64,000 nt of DNA from NCBI RefSeq assembly GCF_006381105.1, contig NZ_VDET01000008.1, positions 248,001 through 312,000 on the forward strand. The letters run 5' to 3'. The translations under genes and the position numbers were made by a program. This document shows positions 6,952 to 16,300 of this stretch, in pieces. The stretch's first letter is position 1, and every line of letters begins with the position of its first letter. The DNA comes from Flavicella sediminum. Its GTDB lineage: Bacteria > Bacteroidota > Bacteroidia > Flavobacteriales > Flavobacteriaceae. The notes beneath the pieces are model-generated. The model saw only the letters and a program-made list of their open reading frames with translations, searched no databases and had not been told where the DNA came from.

Positions 6952-8880
6952 ATGACACAAAGTAACATAGATAAAGCCACAGGCTTTGAAAAACGATTTG
7001 AAAATATAGGAACACTTATTTTTGAAGATTCAAATTCAGCTTCTAAAGCAGTCGCAAAAGAAATAGCAGACTTAATTAGTGTAAAACAAGCGTTGCATGA
7101 ACCCTGTGTATTAGGTTTAGCAACGGGTTCTTCTCCTAAAGGAGTATATGCGGAATTGGTCCGTTTGCACAAAGAAGAAAATTTAAGTTTCCATAATGTG
7201 GTGAGTTTTAATTTGGATGAATATTATCCAATGGAACCAGATTCAATCAATAGTTATGTTCGTTATATGAAAGAACTATTGTTTGATCATGTAGACATCA
7301 AACCTGAAAACTGTCATATTCCAGATGGAACCTTGGCTAAGGTGGATATATCAAGTTATTGTGCTGCATACGAAGAAAAAATTGAAGCCTTGGGTGGTAT
7401 CGATTTGCAAGTTTTAGGCATCGGTGGAAATGGACATATTGGGTTTAACGAATCAGGATCCTTGCAAAATTCCAAAACAAGATTGGTTGCTTTAGATCAT
7501 ATGACAAGAGTAGCGGCAAGTAGTGACTTTTCCGGAATTAGCAATACGCCAAGAACAGCGATTACGCTTGGTGTAAAAAAAATAATGGAAGCTAAAAAAG
7601 TAATTTTATTGGCATGGGGAGAAAGAAAATCTCAAGTTGTAAAAGCTTCTGTAGAAGGTGAGATTACGAGTAAGATTCCCGCTAGTTTTTTACAAGAACA
7701 CAACAATGTAACTTTTGTGCTAGACAAAGAAGCAAGTTCTAAGCTAACAAGAATTCAAAGTCCGTGGTTGGTTGAAAAAGTGGAATGGTCAGATAAAATG
7801 ATTCGTAAAGCTGTATTAGGCTTGGCATTGAAATTACAAAAACCAATTTTAATGTTGACTGATGATGATTACATTGAAAATGGAATGAGCGAATTGTTGG
7901 CCGAAGAAGGTCCTTCTTATGAAATAAACATAAAAATATTTAACAAACTTCAAAATACCATTACAGGTTGGCCAGGAGGAAAGCCAAATGCGGAGGATGC
8001 GAATCGTCCTGAAAGAGCTTTGCCTGCTAAAAAACGGGTATTGATTTTTAGTCCGCATCCTGATGATGACATTATCAGTATGGGTGGAACTTTTAAACGA
8101 TTGGTGGAACAAGGACATGAAGTTCATGTGGCATACCAAACTTCAGGTAACATTGCTGTTGCCGATGATGAAGCGCATCGTTTTGCCAGTTTTGTTTGTG
8201 ATTATAACCAACATTTTAATATTGAAAGTCCGCAGGCAATTAATATTTTTCAACAAGCCAATGATTTTTTGAAAAATAAAAAAGCAAGTGAAATTGATAC
8301 GTCTGAAGTAAGGCATATTAAGGGATTAATAAGAAAAGGCGAAGCAAGAGCCACCAGTTATTTTGTTGGTTTGTCAGATGAACAAATTCACTTTATGAAC
8401 CTTCCTTTTTATGAAACAGGAACTATAGAGAAAAAACCTGTTGGAGAGGATGATATTCAGTTAACCATGGATTTAATTGAAAAAATTCAGCCACATCAAA
8501 TTTATGCTGCAGGAGATTTAGCCGATCCACACGGAACACATAAAGTATGTTTAGATGCTATTTTTAAAGCCGTAAAACGCCTAAAACCAAAACCGTTTAT
8601 GAACGATTGTTGGCTGTGGTTGTATAGAGGAGCTTGGCAAGAATGGGGAGTTGATGAAATTGAAATGGCAGTTCCTATGGGACCAGATCAGGTTTTGGAA
8701 AAACGCTACGGTATTTTTAAACATCAATCTCAAAAAGATGGAGTTGTTTTTCAAGGAGCCGACAGTAGAGAATTTTGGCAACGTGCCGAAGATAGAAATA
8801 GAGAAACTGCAGATTTATATGATTTGTTAGGTTTGGCTCGTTATGCCGCTATGGAAGCTTTTGTAAGATGGCATTACTAA
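6952..8880 (+). CDS. nagB: Glucosamine-6-phosphate deaminase fused to a PIG-L-type deacetylase domain
   Basis: 642 residues from the ATG at 6952. An upstream in-frame ATG at 6895 would add a non-conserved 19-residue tail. Residues 20-270 form the NagB domain (VSFNLDEYYPM, then GIGGNGHIGFNES with His162 and Glu167), which converts glucosamine-6-P to fructose-6-P and ammonia. Residues 360-640 form a PIG-L/LmbE domain with its zinc motif HPDDD (His369) and a second motif DPHGTH (His527, His530). This long fused form is usual in Bacteroidota. No separate nagA is present here, so the PIG-L domain may supply the deacetylation step. Confidence 0.92.
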   Translation: MTQSNIDKATGFEKRFENIGTLIFEDSNSASKAVAKEIADLISVKQALHEPCVLGLATGSSPKGVYAELVRLHKEENLSFHNVVSFNLDEYYPMEPDSINSYVRYMKELLFDHVDIKPENCHIPDGTLAKVDISSYCAAYEEKIEALGGIDLQVLGIGGNGHIGFNESGSLQNSKTRLVALDHMTRVAASSDFSGISNTPRTAITLGVKKIMEAKKVILLAWGERKSQVVKASVEGEITSKIPASFLQEHNNVTFVLDKEASSKLTRIQSPWLVEKVEWSDKMIRKAVLGLALKLQKPILMLTDDDYIENGMSELLAEEGPSYEINIKIFNKLQNTITGWPGGKPNAEDANRPERALPAKKRVLIFSPHPDDDIISMGGTFKRLVEQGHEVHVAYQTSGNIAVADDEAHRFASFVCDYNQHFNIESPQAINIFQQANDFLKNKKASEIDTSEVRHIKGLIRKGEARATSYFVGLSDEQIHFMNLPFYETGTIEKKPVGEDDIQLTMDLIEKIQPHQIYAAGDLADPHGTHKVCLDAIFKAVKRLKPKPFMNDCWLWLYRGAWQEWGVDEIEMAVPMGPDQVLEKRYGIFKHQSQKDGVVFQGADSREFWQRAEDRNRETADLYDLLGLARYAAMEAFVRWHY

Positions 8881-8906
8881 AATGTAGTATCTAAATAAAT
8901 AATTCT

Positions 8907-8940
8907 AAACCTAGTAAGGCCTTCGCTTTACTGGGTTTTA
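8907..8940 (+). terminator. Terminator between nagB and glmM
   Basis: The hairpin AAACCTAGTAAGGC / GCTTTACTGGGTTT with a short CTTC loop is followed by T-rich sequence. It may partly uncouple glmM from the upstream operon. Confidence 0.8.
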
Positions 8941-8975
8941 TTTTGAAAAAAACAACAATAAAAAACAGAATACAT

Positions 8976-10379
8976 ATGTCATTAATAAAATCAATTTCAG
9001 GAATTAGAGGAACCATTGGAGGAGGAATCGGCGAGAATTTAACCCCTTTAGATGCTGTAAAATTTGCCAGTGCTTATGGTACTTGGTTGTTGAATAGAAA
9101 TACAGGGTCAGCTGCAGGAAAACTAAAAGTTGTTATTGGTAGAGATGCTCGTATTTCTGGAAAAATGATTAGCAGTTTGGTCAGCAATACTTTGGTTGGA
9201 TTAGGAATTGATGTGATTGACTTAGGCTTGTCTACCACGCCAACGGTTGAGGTTGTTGTTCCTTTAGAAAAGGCAAATGGTGGAATTATTATCACCGCTT
9301 CTCACAATCCAAAACAATGGAATGCATTGAAATTGTTAAATGAAGAAGGAGAGTTTTTAAATGGAGAAGAAGGCGAGAAAATTTTAGTTTTGGCTGAAAA
9401 TGATGGCTATTCTTATGCAGAAGTAGATGATTTGGGAGCCTATACAAAAGACAGAACCTATGTTAAAAAACATGTTGATGCTGTTTTAGCTTTGGAATTG
9501 GTAGATGTAGAAGCGATTAAAAAAGCAAAATTCAAAGTGGTTTTAGATGCTGTAAATTCTACAGGAGGAATTTTTATTCCTGCTTTGTTAGAGGAATTAG
9601 GTGTTGAATGTGTCAAATTATACTGTGAACCAAACGGACAATTTCCACACAATCCAGAACCCTTAAAAGAACATTTAGGGGATATTTCAGCTTTGGTTGT
9701 TAAAGAAAAAGCAGACTTAGGAATAGTTGTCGATCCCGATGTCGATCGGTTGGCTTTGGTAAACGAAGACGGTTCTATGTTTGGTGAAGAATATACCCTG
9801 GTAGCTTGTGCTGATTATGTTTTAGGAGAATTAATCGGAGGAAATACCGTTTCTAACTTGTCTTCTTCTAGGGCTTTAAGAGATGTAACTGAAAAGCATG
9901 GCGGAACGTATACAGCAAGTGCTGTTGGTGAAGTAAATGTAGTGATTGCTATGAAAGCAACAAATACGGTTATTGGAGGTGAAGGAAATGGAGGAATTAT
10001 TTATCCAGAATTACATTATGGTCGTGACTCATTGGTTGGAACAGCATTATTTTTATCACATTTGGCAAAATGTGGTCTGTCTTGTAAAGAATTAAGAGCT
10101 TCTTACCCAAGTTATTTTATGAGTAAGAACAAAATTCAGTTGACACCAAGTTTAGATGTAGATGAAATTTTGGAAGAAATGGCCAAAAAACACGCTGCTG
10201 AGGATGTGAATACGATTGATGGTGTAAAAATTGATTTTCCAACAGAATGGGCACATTTGCGTAAATCAAATACAGAACCTATTATTCGAATTTATACCGA
10301 GAGTACTTCACAAGAAAATGCAGATGCTTTGGCAAGCAAAATTATCGACGAAATAAAAGTAATTGCTGGATTGTCTTAA
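8976..10379 (+). CDS. glmM: Phosphoglucosamine mutase
   Basis: 467 residues of the alpha-D-phosphohexomutase family. The ATG at 8976 is chosen because conserved sequence begins at SLIKSISGIRGTIGG. A TTG at 8943 would add 11 lysine/threonine-rich residues. The phosphoserine loop TASHNP has Ser109, the metal loop reads DPDVDRLA, and the sugar-binding loop GEGNGGIIYPELHYGRD and phosphate-binding RKSNTEPIIRIY are intact. It interconverts GlcN-6-P and GlcN-1-P for cell-wall synthesis. Related enzymes also accept GlcNAc-P, so here it could link GlcNAc-1-P from the UDP-sugar route to GlcNAc-6-P. That is inference from position. Confidence 0.9.
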   Translation: MSLIKSISGIRGTIGGGIGENLTPLDAVKFASAYGTWLLNRNTGSAAGKLKVVIGRDARISGKMISSLVSNTLVGLGIDVIDLGLSTTPTVEVVVPLEKANGGIIITASHNPKQWNALKLLNEEGEFLNGEEGEKILVLAENDGYSYAEVDDLGAYTKDRTYVKKHVDAVLALELVDVEAIKKAKFKVVLDAVNSTGGIFIPALLEELGVECVKLYCEPNGQFPHNPEPLKEHLGDISALVVKEKADLGIVVDPDVDRLALVNEDGSMFGEEYTLVACADYVLGELIGGNTVSNLSSSRALRDVTEKHGGTYTASAVGEVNVVIAMKATNTVIGGEGNGGIIYPELHYGRDSLVGTALFLSHLAKCGLSCKELRASYPSYFMSKNKIQLTPSLDVDEILEEMAKKHAAEDVNTIDGVKIDFPTEWAHLRKSNTEPIIRIYTESTSQENADALASKIIDEIKVIAGLS

Positions 10380-10393
10380 AATTTAGTTTGAGC

Positions 10394-10425
10394 AAAAAAA
10401 AGCCAGCAAATTTGCTGGCTTTTTT
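10394..10425. terminator. Bidirectional terminator between glmM and dctM
   Basis: AAAAAAAGCCAGCAAA is followed by TTTGCTGGCTTTTTT, a symmetrical hairpin with A-tract and T-tract. It serves glmM on the plus strand and the TRAP operon on the minus strand, whose genes converge here. Confidence 0.9.
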
Positions 10426-10441
10426 ATGAATAAAAGTTTTT

Positions 10442-11737
10442 TTATAAATCAAATAAACTTGGTAACCATAAACTTAAACTTGGGAAATACGTCACCAAAA
10501 ATAAAGATACGATCATGGCTAAAAATAGCGGTAATAAAGGTTTTACAACCTTTTCTATGGTCGTGTTTGCAATTCCTACTCCCACAAATAAAACGGAGCC
10601 TACGGGAGGTGTACATAAACCAACACATAAATTTAATACCATTACAATTCCGAATTGTACAGGGTCCATTCCTAATTTTTCAATAATAGGTAAAAAAATT
10701 GGTGTAAAAATTAAAACGGCAGGCGTCATGTCCATAAACACTCCTACAAAAAGCAATAAGAAATTGATAATAAGTAGAATGATAATTTTGTTGTCGCTAA
10801 TTCCTAATAACACCTCAGATATGTTTTGAGGAATGTTTTCATAAGACATTACCCACGACATACTCATGGAAGCACCAATAAGCAACATTACGATAGCTGT
10901 TGTACCGCAAGATTCTAGCAATACATCTGGCAAATCTTTGATTTTAATTTCTTTATAGTAAAATCCTAAAATTAAAGTATACAATACAGCTATGGCCGAA
11001 GCTTCGGTAGCCGTAAAAACCCCCATTACAATTCCTCCAATAACTACAACTAGTAACATTAAACTAGGAAAGGCAGCGGTAAAAGATTTAACTACAGCTT
11101 TAAAAGTACTTTTTTCTCCTAATTTATAGCCTTTTTTCTTTGCCCAAAATGAAGCTACCAACATTAAAAGTAGACCCGTTAAGATTCCAGGAATATAACC
11201 TGCTAAAAATAAAGCGGCAATAGAAACACCACCACTGGCCAAAGAATAGACAATAAGTACATTACTAGGAGGAATAACCAAACCAATAGTTGATGAGGTA
11301 ATATTTACAGCGGCACCAAATTCCTTTGAATAGCCTTCTTTTTCCATTTCAGGACCTAATATACTTCCCATGGCAGATGCCGATGCCATTGCAGAACCTG
11401 CAATAGAACCCATTAACATGGCTGCAATTACATTAATTAGTGCAAGTCCACCAGGAAGTGCTCCTACTAAAGTTTTTGCAAAAGCAATTAATCGATGGGC
11501 AATTCCTCCTTTGTTCATTAACTGTCCGGATAATACGAAAAAGGGAATGGCGAGTAAGGCAAAACTATCGAGTCCGGTTCCTATTCTTTGTGAAACCGTT
11601 GTTAAGGCAGGAATTACAGGTATGCTTGCCATCATCGTTAATAAAGAAGATATGGCAATACTCCAAGCTACAGGAACTCCAATTAATAATAAGGTAAGAA
11701 AGCTTAGAACTAGTATAAGTATAGGTAAATATTCCAT
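10442..11737 (-). CDS. dctM: TRAP transporter large permease (DctM type)
   Basis: 431 residues with about 12 membrane helices. It carries the TRAP large-subunit hallmarks GSIAGSAMASASAMGSILGPEM, VIPPSNVLIVYSLASGG and the C-terminal NLCVGLCTPPVGSVLFVG. It forms the sodium-driven transport channel with DctQ. Its start codon overlaps the dctQ stop by one base (TAATG). It is the last gene of a dctP-dctQ-dctM operon that starts at the LacI-type operator shared with kduI, which points to uronate or unsaturated-uronate uptake. Confidence 0.93.
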   Translation of the reverse strand: MEYLPILILVLSFLTLLLIGVPVAWSIAISSLLTMMASIPVIPALTTVSQRIGTGLDSFALLAIPFFVLSGQLMNKGGIAHRLIAFAKTLVGALPGGLALINVIAAMLMGSIAGSAMASASAMGSILGPEMEKEGYSKEFGAAVNITSSTIGLVIPPSNVLIVYSLASGGVSIAALFLAGYIPGILTGLLLMLVASFWAKKKGYKLGEKSTFKAVVKSFTAAFPSLMLLVVVIGGIVMGVFTATEASAIAVLYTLILGFYYKEIKIKDLPDVLLESCGTTAIVMLLIGASMSMSWVMSYENIPQNISEVLLGISDNKIIILLIINFLLLFVGVFMDMTPAVLIFTPIFLPIIEKLGMDPVQFGIVMVLNLCVGLCTPPVGSVLFVGVGIANTTIEKVVKPLLPLFLAMIVSLFLVTYFPSLSLWLPSLFDL

Positions 11738-12204
11738 TATAAAACTTGTTTGTTAAAGATGTCAGAAATTTTGTAAAATATAATAAGGACTCCGCTAATT
11801 GGAATAACCAAATAAACCAAAGCCAAAGGAATTTGCAAAGCTGCAGAATATTGTTCTAAGGTATACGTAATATACACCAAACGAATACCGCCAACAATAA
11901 GTGCTCCGAAGCAAAATAAAATAATCAAAATATTTACAAATACTTTTAATTTGGCTTGCCCTTCTTTATTCAATTTGGCAGGGAATAAATCAATTGCCAC
12001 GTGCATTTTTCTTCCAGAAATGTATGCTGCACCAAGTACACCCACCCAAATCATTAGGTATCGTGCTAGTTCATCTGTAAAAGAACTCGGTGTTCCTACT
12101 ACAAATCTTGTAAATACTTGCCACAATACATTTACAACCATAATGGCCATGATAAATGCAAGGGTATTCCCTAATATTTTATCTATTTTTTGTCTAATCT
12201 CCAT
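11737..12204 (-). CDS. dctQ: TRAP transporter small permease (DctQ type)
   Basis: 155 residues with four membrane segments. ELARYLMIWVGVLGAAYISGRKMHVAIDLF is the DctQ family signature (quoted in part: VGVLGAAYISGRKMH). It pairs with the large permease, overlapping its start by 1 nt, and follows dctP with a 10-nt gap. Confidence 0.92.
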   Translation of the reverse strand: MEIRQKIDKILGNTLAFIMAIMVVNVLWQVFTRFVVGTPSSFTDELARYLMIWVGVLGAAYISGRKMHVAIDLFPAKLNKEGQAKLKVFVNILIILFCFGALIVGGIRLVYITYTLEQYSAALQIPLALVYLVIPISGVLIIFYKISDIFNKQVL

Positions 12205-12214
12205 GTCTTTTTAT

Positions 12215-13195
12215 TTAGTTGCTTTTCTGAATTCTGTGGATCAAGCTGTACACTTCGTTTTCATCTTTATAATCTTCATACATTGATGATACTTTGCTTT
12301 GGAATGCACTTTTGTCCGGTCTAATAACTGTAACTCCCGCTTTTTGAACTTCTCTAAGCGCATCTTCTTCGGCGGTAGCCCAAAGTTTTCTTTGGTAGGT
12401 AACGGAAGCGTTTGCAGAAGCTTGCAACCATTTTTGCTCTTCTTCGGTTAAGGTATCCCAAAGGTGTGTTCCAATAATTAAAACATCAGGAACGGTTGTA
12501 TGCTCATCTAAAGAATAGAATTTACAAACTTCATAATGACGAGAAAGGTGAAAACTTGGAGGATTATTTTCTGCACCATCAACGACACCTTGTTGCAAGG
12601 AAGTATACAATTCTCCCCAAGAAATTGGAGTAGGAGAACCTCCTAAACTTTTTACCATATTCATGGCAGTCACACTTTCCATGACACGTATTTTTAATCC
12701 TTTTAAATCTTCTGGAGTTTCAACAGGTTTTTCTTTGGTGTAAAAACTACGACTTCCAGAATCGTAATAACCTAAACCTTTTAACCAATATTTTTGTCCA
12801 CCATCTAATAATTCTTTTCCAATAGGACCATCTAGTACGCTAAAAGCATGTGCTCTATCTCTAAATAGAAAAGGCAATCCGAACACTTTCATATTAGGAG
12901 AGAAATTTTCCATAACCGCCGCTGAAACTTTGGTCATGCCTAAACTACCAATTTGTAATAATTCTACACATTGGCGCTCATTACCTAATTGTTGGTTTGG
13001 GTAAATTTCGATTTTCATTTTACCACCAGAACGCTTTTCTAAGTCGGAAGCCATAAAAGCCATGGCTTTGTGTACTGGGTGACTCATGTCTAAACCATGC
13101 GCCAGTTTAATGGTTTTTTGTTTTGATATTGTTGTACAAGAGCTTATGCTCAGCACACAAATAAGTAATAGAATTGAGTATGTTTTCAATTTCAT
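12215..13195 (-). CDS. dctP: TRAP transporter solute-binding lipoprotein (DctP type)
   Basis: 326 residues. The ATG at 13195 is preferred over 13252 because it places a lipoprotein signal (LLLICVLSISSC, lipobox Cys) at the N-terminus. The body shows the DctP fold: KLAHGLDMSHPVHKA, then VFGLPFLFRDRAHAFSVLDG, LKGLKIRVMES with the conserved arginine that usually contacts a carboxylate, and QQGVVDGAENNPPSF. Carboxylated ligands are the rule in this family. The shared operator with kduI/kduD makes 5-keto-4-deoxyuronate, or a related unsaturated uronate, the best ligand candidate. An alternative is another sugar acid. Confidence 0.92.
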   Translation of the reverse strand: MKLKTYSILLLICVLSISSCTTISKQKTIKLAHGLDMSHPVHKAMAFMASDLEKRSGGKMKIEIYPNQQLGNERQCVELLQIGSLGMTKVSAAVMENFSPNMKVFGLPFLFRDRAHAFSVLDGPIGKELLDGGQKYWLKGLGYYDSGSRSFYTKEKPVETPEDLKGLKIRVMESVTAMNMVKSLGGSPTPISWGELYTSLQQGVVDGAENNPPSFHLSRHYEVCKFYSLDEHTTVPDVLIIGTHLWDTLTEEEQKWLQASANASVTYQRKLWATAEEDALREVQKAGVTVIRPDKSAFQSKVSSMYEDYKDENEVYSLIHRIQKSN

Positions 13196-13230
13196 GTGAA
13201 CGGTTTTATCGTATAGTTTTTTTCGGTTCG

Positions 13231-13262
13231 TAAATATATAAAAAAAACACATTAAAATACAA
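13231..13262 (-). promoter_or_regulatory. TRAP operon promoter overlapping the operator
   Basis: On the minus strand a TTG (13262-13260) inside the palindromic operator is followed after 21 nt by TATATTTA (13238-13231), close to the TAnnTTTG -7 consensus. The dctP start is at 13195. A repressor on the operator would cover the -33 element. Confidence 0.6.
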
Positions 13263-13285
13263 TCGATTGTATTTTAATGTGTTTT
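13244..13285 (-). promoter_or_regulatory. 42-bp perfect palindrome: LacI operator for TRAP operon and terminator of the PL8 gene
   Basis: Twenty-one base arms are perfectly complementary around CG at 13264-13265. The inner 22 bp (13254-13275, core TACAATCGATTGTA) are identical to the palindrome between lacI and kduI at 46607-46628. On the minus strand the hairpin is followed by a run of eight T, so the same DNA would also end transcription of the upstream PL8 gene, whose stop is at 13315. Confidence 0.8.
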
Positions 13286-13314
13286 GTGTTTCGCCTAGGA
13301 TGTAGGCGTGAATG

Positions 13315-16300
13315 TTATTTGATTAATTCTAAGCTATTTGTAGCTCCGTCTATACAAGTGATGTCAATCAGTGTTTTATCATTTTTGTGTTGTAGCTTCC
13401 TGTTTTTATTCTCTTTCTTGATGTTCCAAATGCCCTGAATACATATTTTTAAATTCACTGGGTTACTGTAATTTAGAAATTTGTTTGTTTTGTATTCTTT
13501 AAAATTTAAGTTAGGTTCCGTTATGTGCAAGAGGATCGTGTTTTTCTTTTTTTTAGAAAATAAAATCAAACATGGAGCTGAAACTTCTTTGACCCATTCA
13601 TTATTTAATTCTTTTGTTGCTTCAAAAATAACGAGTCCTGTAGAATTGGTTTTTAGGTCTTTTACGATGTGAGCAATGCTGTCTGCTCTCTGTATTTTAA
13701 AAGATGTATCCTTTTTTACTAGTTTTCCAAATTTCTTTATTTCTTCATTTTTTAAGAAGGGGTAAATAACATATTGATAGGAAGCGTTTTTTGGTGCGAT
13801 ACCATGATCAATCCAAGCACTGGCAAAATTTCCTTCTGTCTCTTTAGCTCCTTTTCCCTTAGGATTCATGGCACCAGTTTTTATGGAGTACTTGTTGTGG
13901 TAGGATTTTTGCTTTTTTCGTGAATAATTGGTTTTTGCTTTTGAAAGTATATGATACCCGTTTTTGTAAGCGTCAATAAGCCATTTTTTAGAAGATCCTG
14001 TTTTGGATAATCCGGTGATCATTCCTTTTTTAGAAGTATAAATAGGTGTATTTGAACTTCTTAATGCATTTTGAAATAGACTTGTTTGCGTTGGGTTAAT
14101 ATTATCTATACTAGAAATGTTTGTTCCAATACAAATGAGTTTATCACCAAAAGAGAAAACCGACTTTTTAGCCTTTAGTTTTCCCGGAAATCCAATTTTG
14201 GCTTCTTCTCCGTCAGCGTTGGAACCCTTGCTCTCATTTAAAATCATTCCAAAAACCCCGTTATCGTTTAAAGCAACAGCACCCGCAAAAGTTTCACTAG
14301 ATCGGTACATTAAAAGAGGGGTGTTAGGTTCAAGTTCTTCAAAAGGCAGATAGATGACAGTTGCCCCTGGATAACGATTCCAATCCCACCCATTTTGTTT
14401 AAAACCACTTGCGGCTTCTCCTTTTTCGTTTAACAATTGAATTGTTCCGTTGGCAGGGTAGCGACCATATCTATTGGAGGCCACATAAATTTCAGATGAC
14501 CAAACATATTTACTGTATCCTTTTATAATTGCCGCCCAATTATTTCTTCTATGAACCGCAGTTGCAGCATATGGAAAGCTGGAATAAACACTTAGCTTTT
14601 CTTCTTGAATTCCATGTGTTTCTGTAAATAGTTTTCTGTTTTTTGAATCACTTTTTCCCCATAAGCGTAAATAGGCCGCCGCGACTTCTTTGTCAATTTT
14701 TTGTGAACCATCAGGAGAACCTGAGTTGGCCATTTGTAGGTATTGTTTTTTTAAAGAACCAATGCTGTTGTCTTCTAAGGGGTGTCTTCCAGCATTTCCA
14801 AAGCCATAATCTAATTTTTGACTATACAAACGGGTGGCTAAAAATGCATTTTTAAAATTTTCATGTCCCGCTTTTTCTATTCTAAATTTAGTTCCAGATA
14901 GGGTATGAATTATTTTGGGTACATTTCTAAAGGCTCCCATCCCATAAGCCGGGTAATGTCCGTTATGATGCCAAGCTGTGCCGTCTACTTTGAATCCCCA
15001 TTCTTGTTTTTGTTGCGCCAAAGTAATACTGATATAGTTTTTATAGGCTCTTAAAATAGCGGCTTGTTTTGCGGGTTCTTCCACTAAAAATAGTAGTGTA
15101 AGGTGGTAATAAGCTTGTGTGTTTAAATAATCAATATTTACATGAAATTTACTTTCATCTCCTAAAACCATTCCTAAATTAAATAACCAATGCAGACTCT
15201 CACCTACCTGATTTAATAATTTTTCTTCTTTCAGTAAATCTCTTAGTATAAAAAAAGCTTCGGCCAATTCTCTTACATTATAGCCAATATGGTGTCTTGT
15301 TCCTCCAGATGAGCCCGCCTGCCAACCTTGGTCTAAAAAATATTCTGTTCCTAAAACAGCCATGCGTTTTAGTGTTTCTTTATTTACTTTATTTGCATTT
15401 GGATAGTTTAGGGCAATTTGTTTTAAGACACTACCGAGTTGTTCAATTTCATTATGATTATCAACTCCCTGCTGTTTTTTATTGAAATAAATTTGAGAAC
15501 TTTTAAAATCCATAGGAGGGCCTAAAACCACCTTATTTTTTCTTTTAATTTTTAATTGCTCAAAATTGTGAACAATGCCTTCAATATTTTCTTTCGGCTT
15601 TTTAGAGATTGCCGTAGCGGCATCAAGACGTTTTTCGATTTTTGCTAGGTCCTTTTTTTCTTCAGGCGAAATAGGAAATATACGAATATTGGTTAGGTAT
15701 TTTAGATTTTGCATCAGCGGCATCCAATGATCAGCACCAGGGGTAAGATCTTTTTTAATAAAAGGAACCAATGTGTCTGGATAAGAATGTCGGTCATCTT
15801 GGTATTGTGAAAAAACAATATCATCAAAAAATAAGTTTCCTGATGCAGATTGTGTACTTATTTCAAAGGATTTAAGTTGAATATCCGCTTGCTTTTTTGG
15901 GGCTGCTCCTTGCATTTCATAATAGGGAATCCATAAGGTTCTCCAGCCAGTAAATGCCAAGTCAATTTCAAACCACACTTCTTTGTCATTGACTGTTGTG
16001 GCAGAGATTTTTATTTTTTCATTTTGTGATTTTTCATTGTAAATAGCAAAAGATAGGGTAGGACTCGCAGGAAAATGGTCACCATATTTTAAAGGGCTTT
16101 CTTTTAAACTTAGCTGTCTGAAGTTACTTGTACTAAAAGAAGCTGCATTTTTCCATGTCCATTGCAGGGCATGACTTCCATATTTATAATGTGTAGAGCT
16201 AATTGCTAGTTCACTATGACCTGAGGTTTTGTAGCTAGTTAATACTTCTTGTTCTTCAAAAGATTCAACTGCTGGTTTTGTTTTTTCTTGACTATAAACT

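Noticed and set aside
10426-11756. Several plus-strand open frames across dctM
   Set aside because: They are antisense to a complete, well-matched TRAP permease gene and show no domain of their own.
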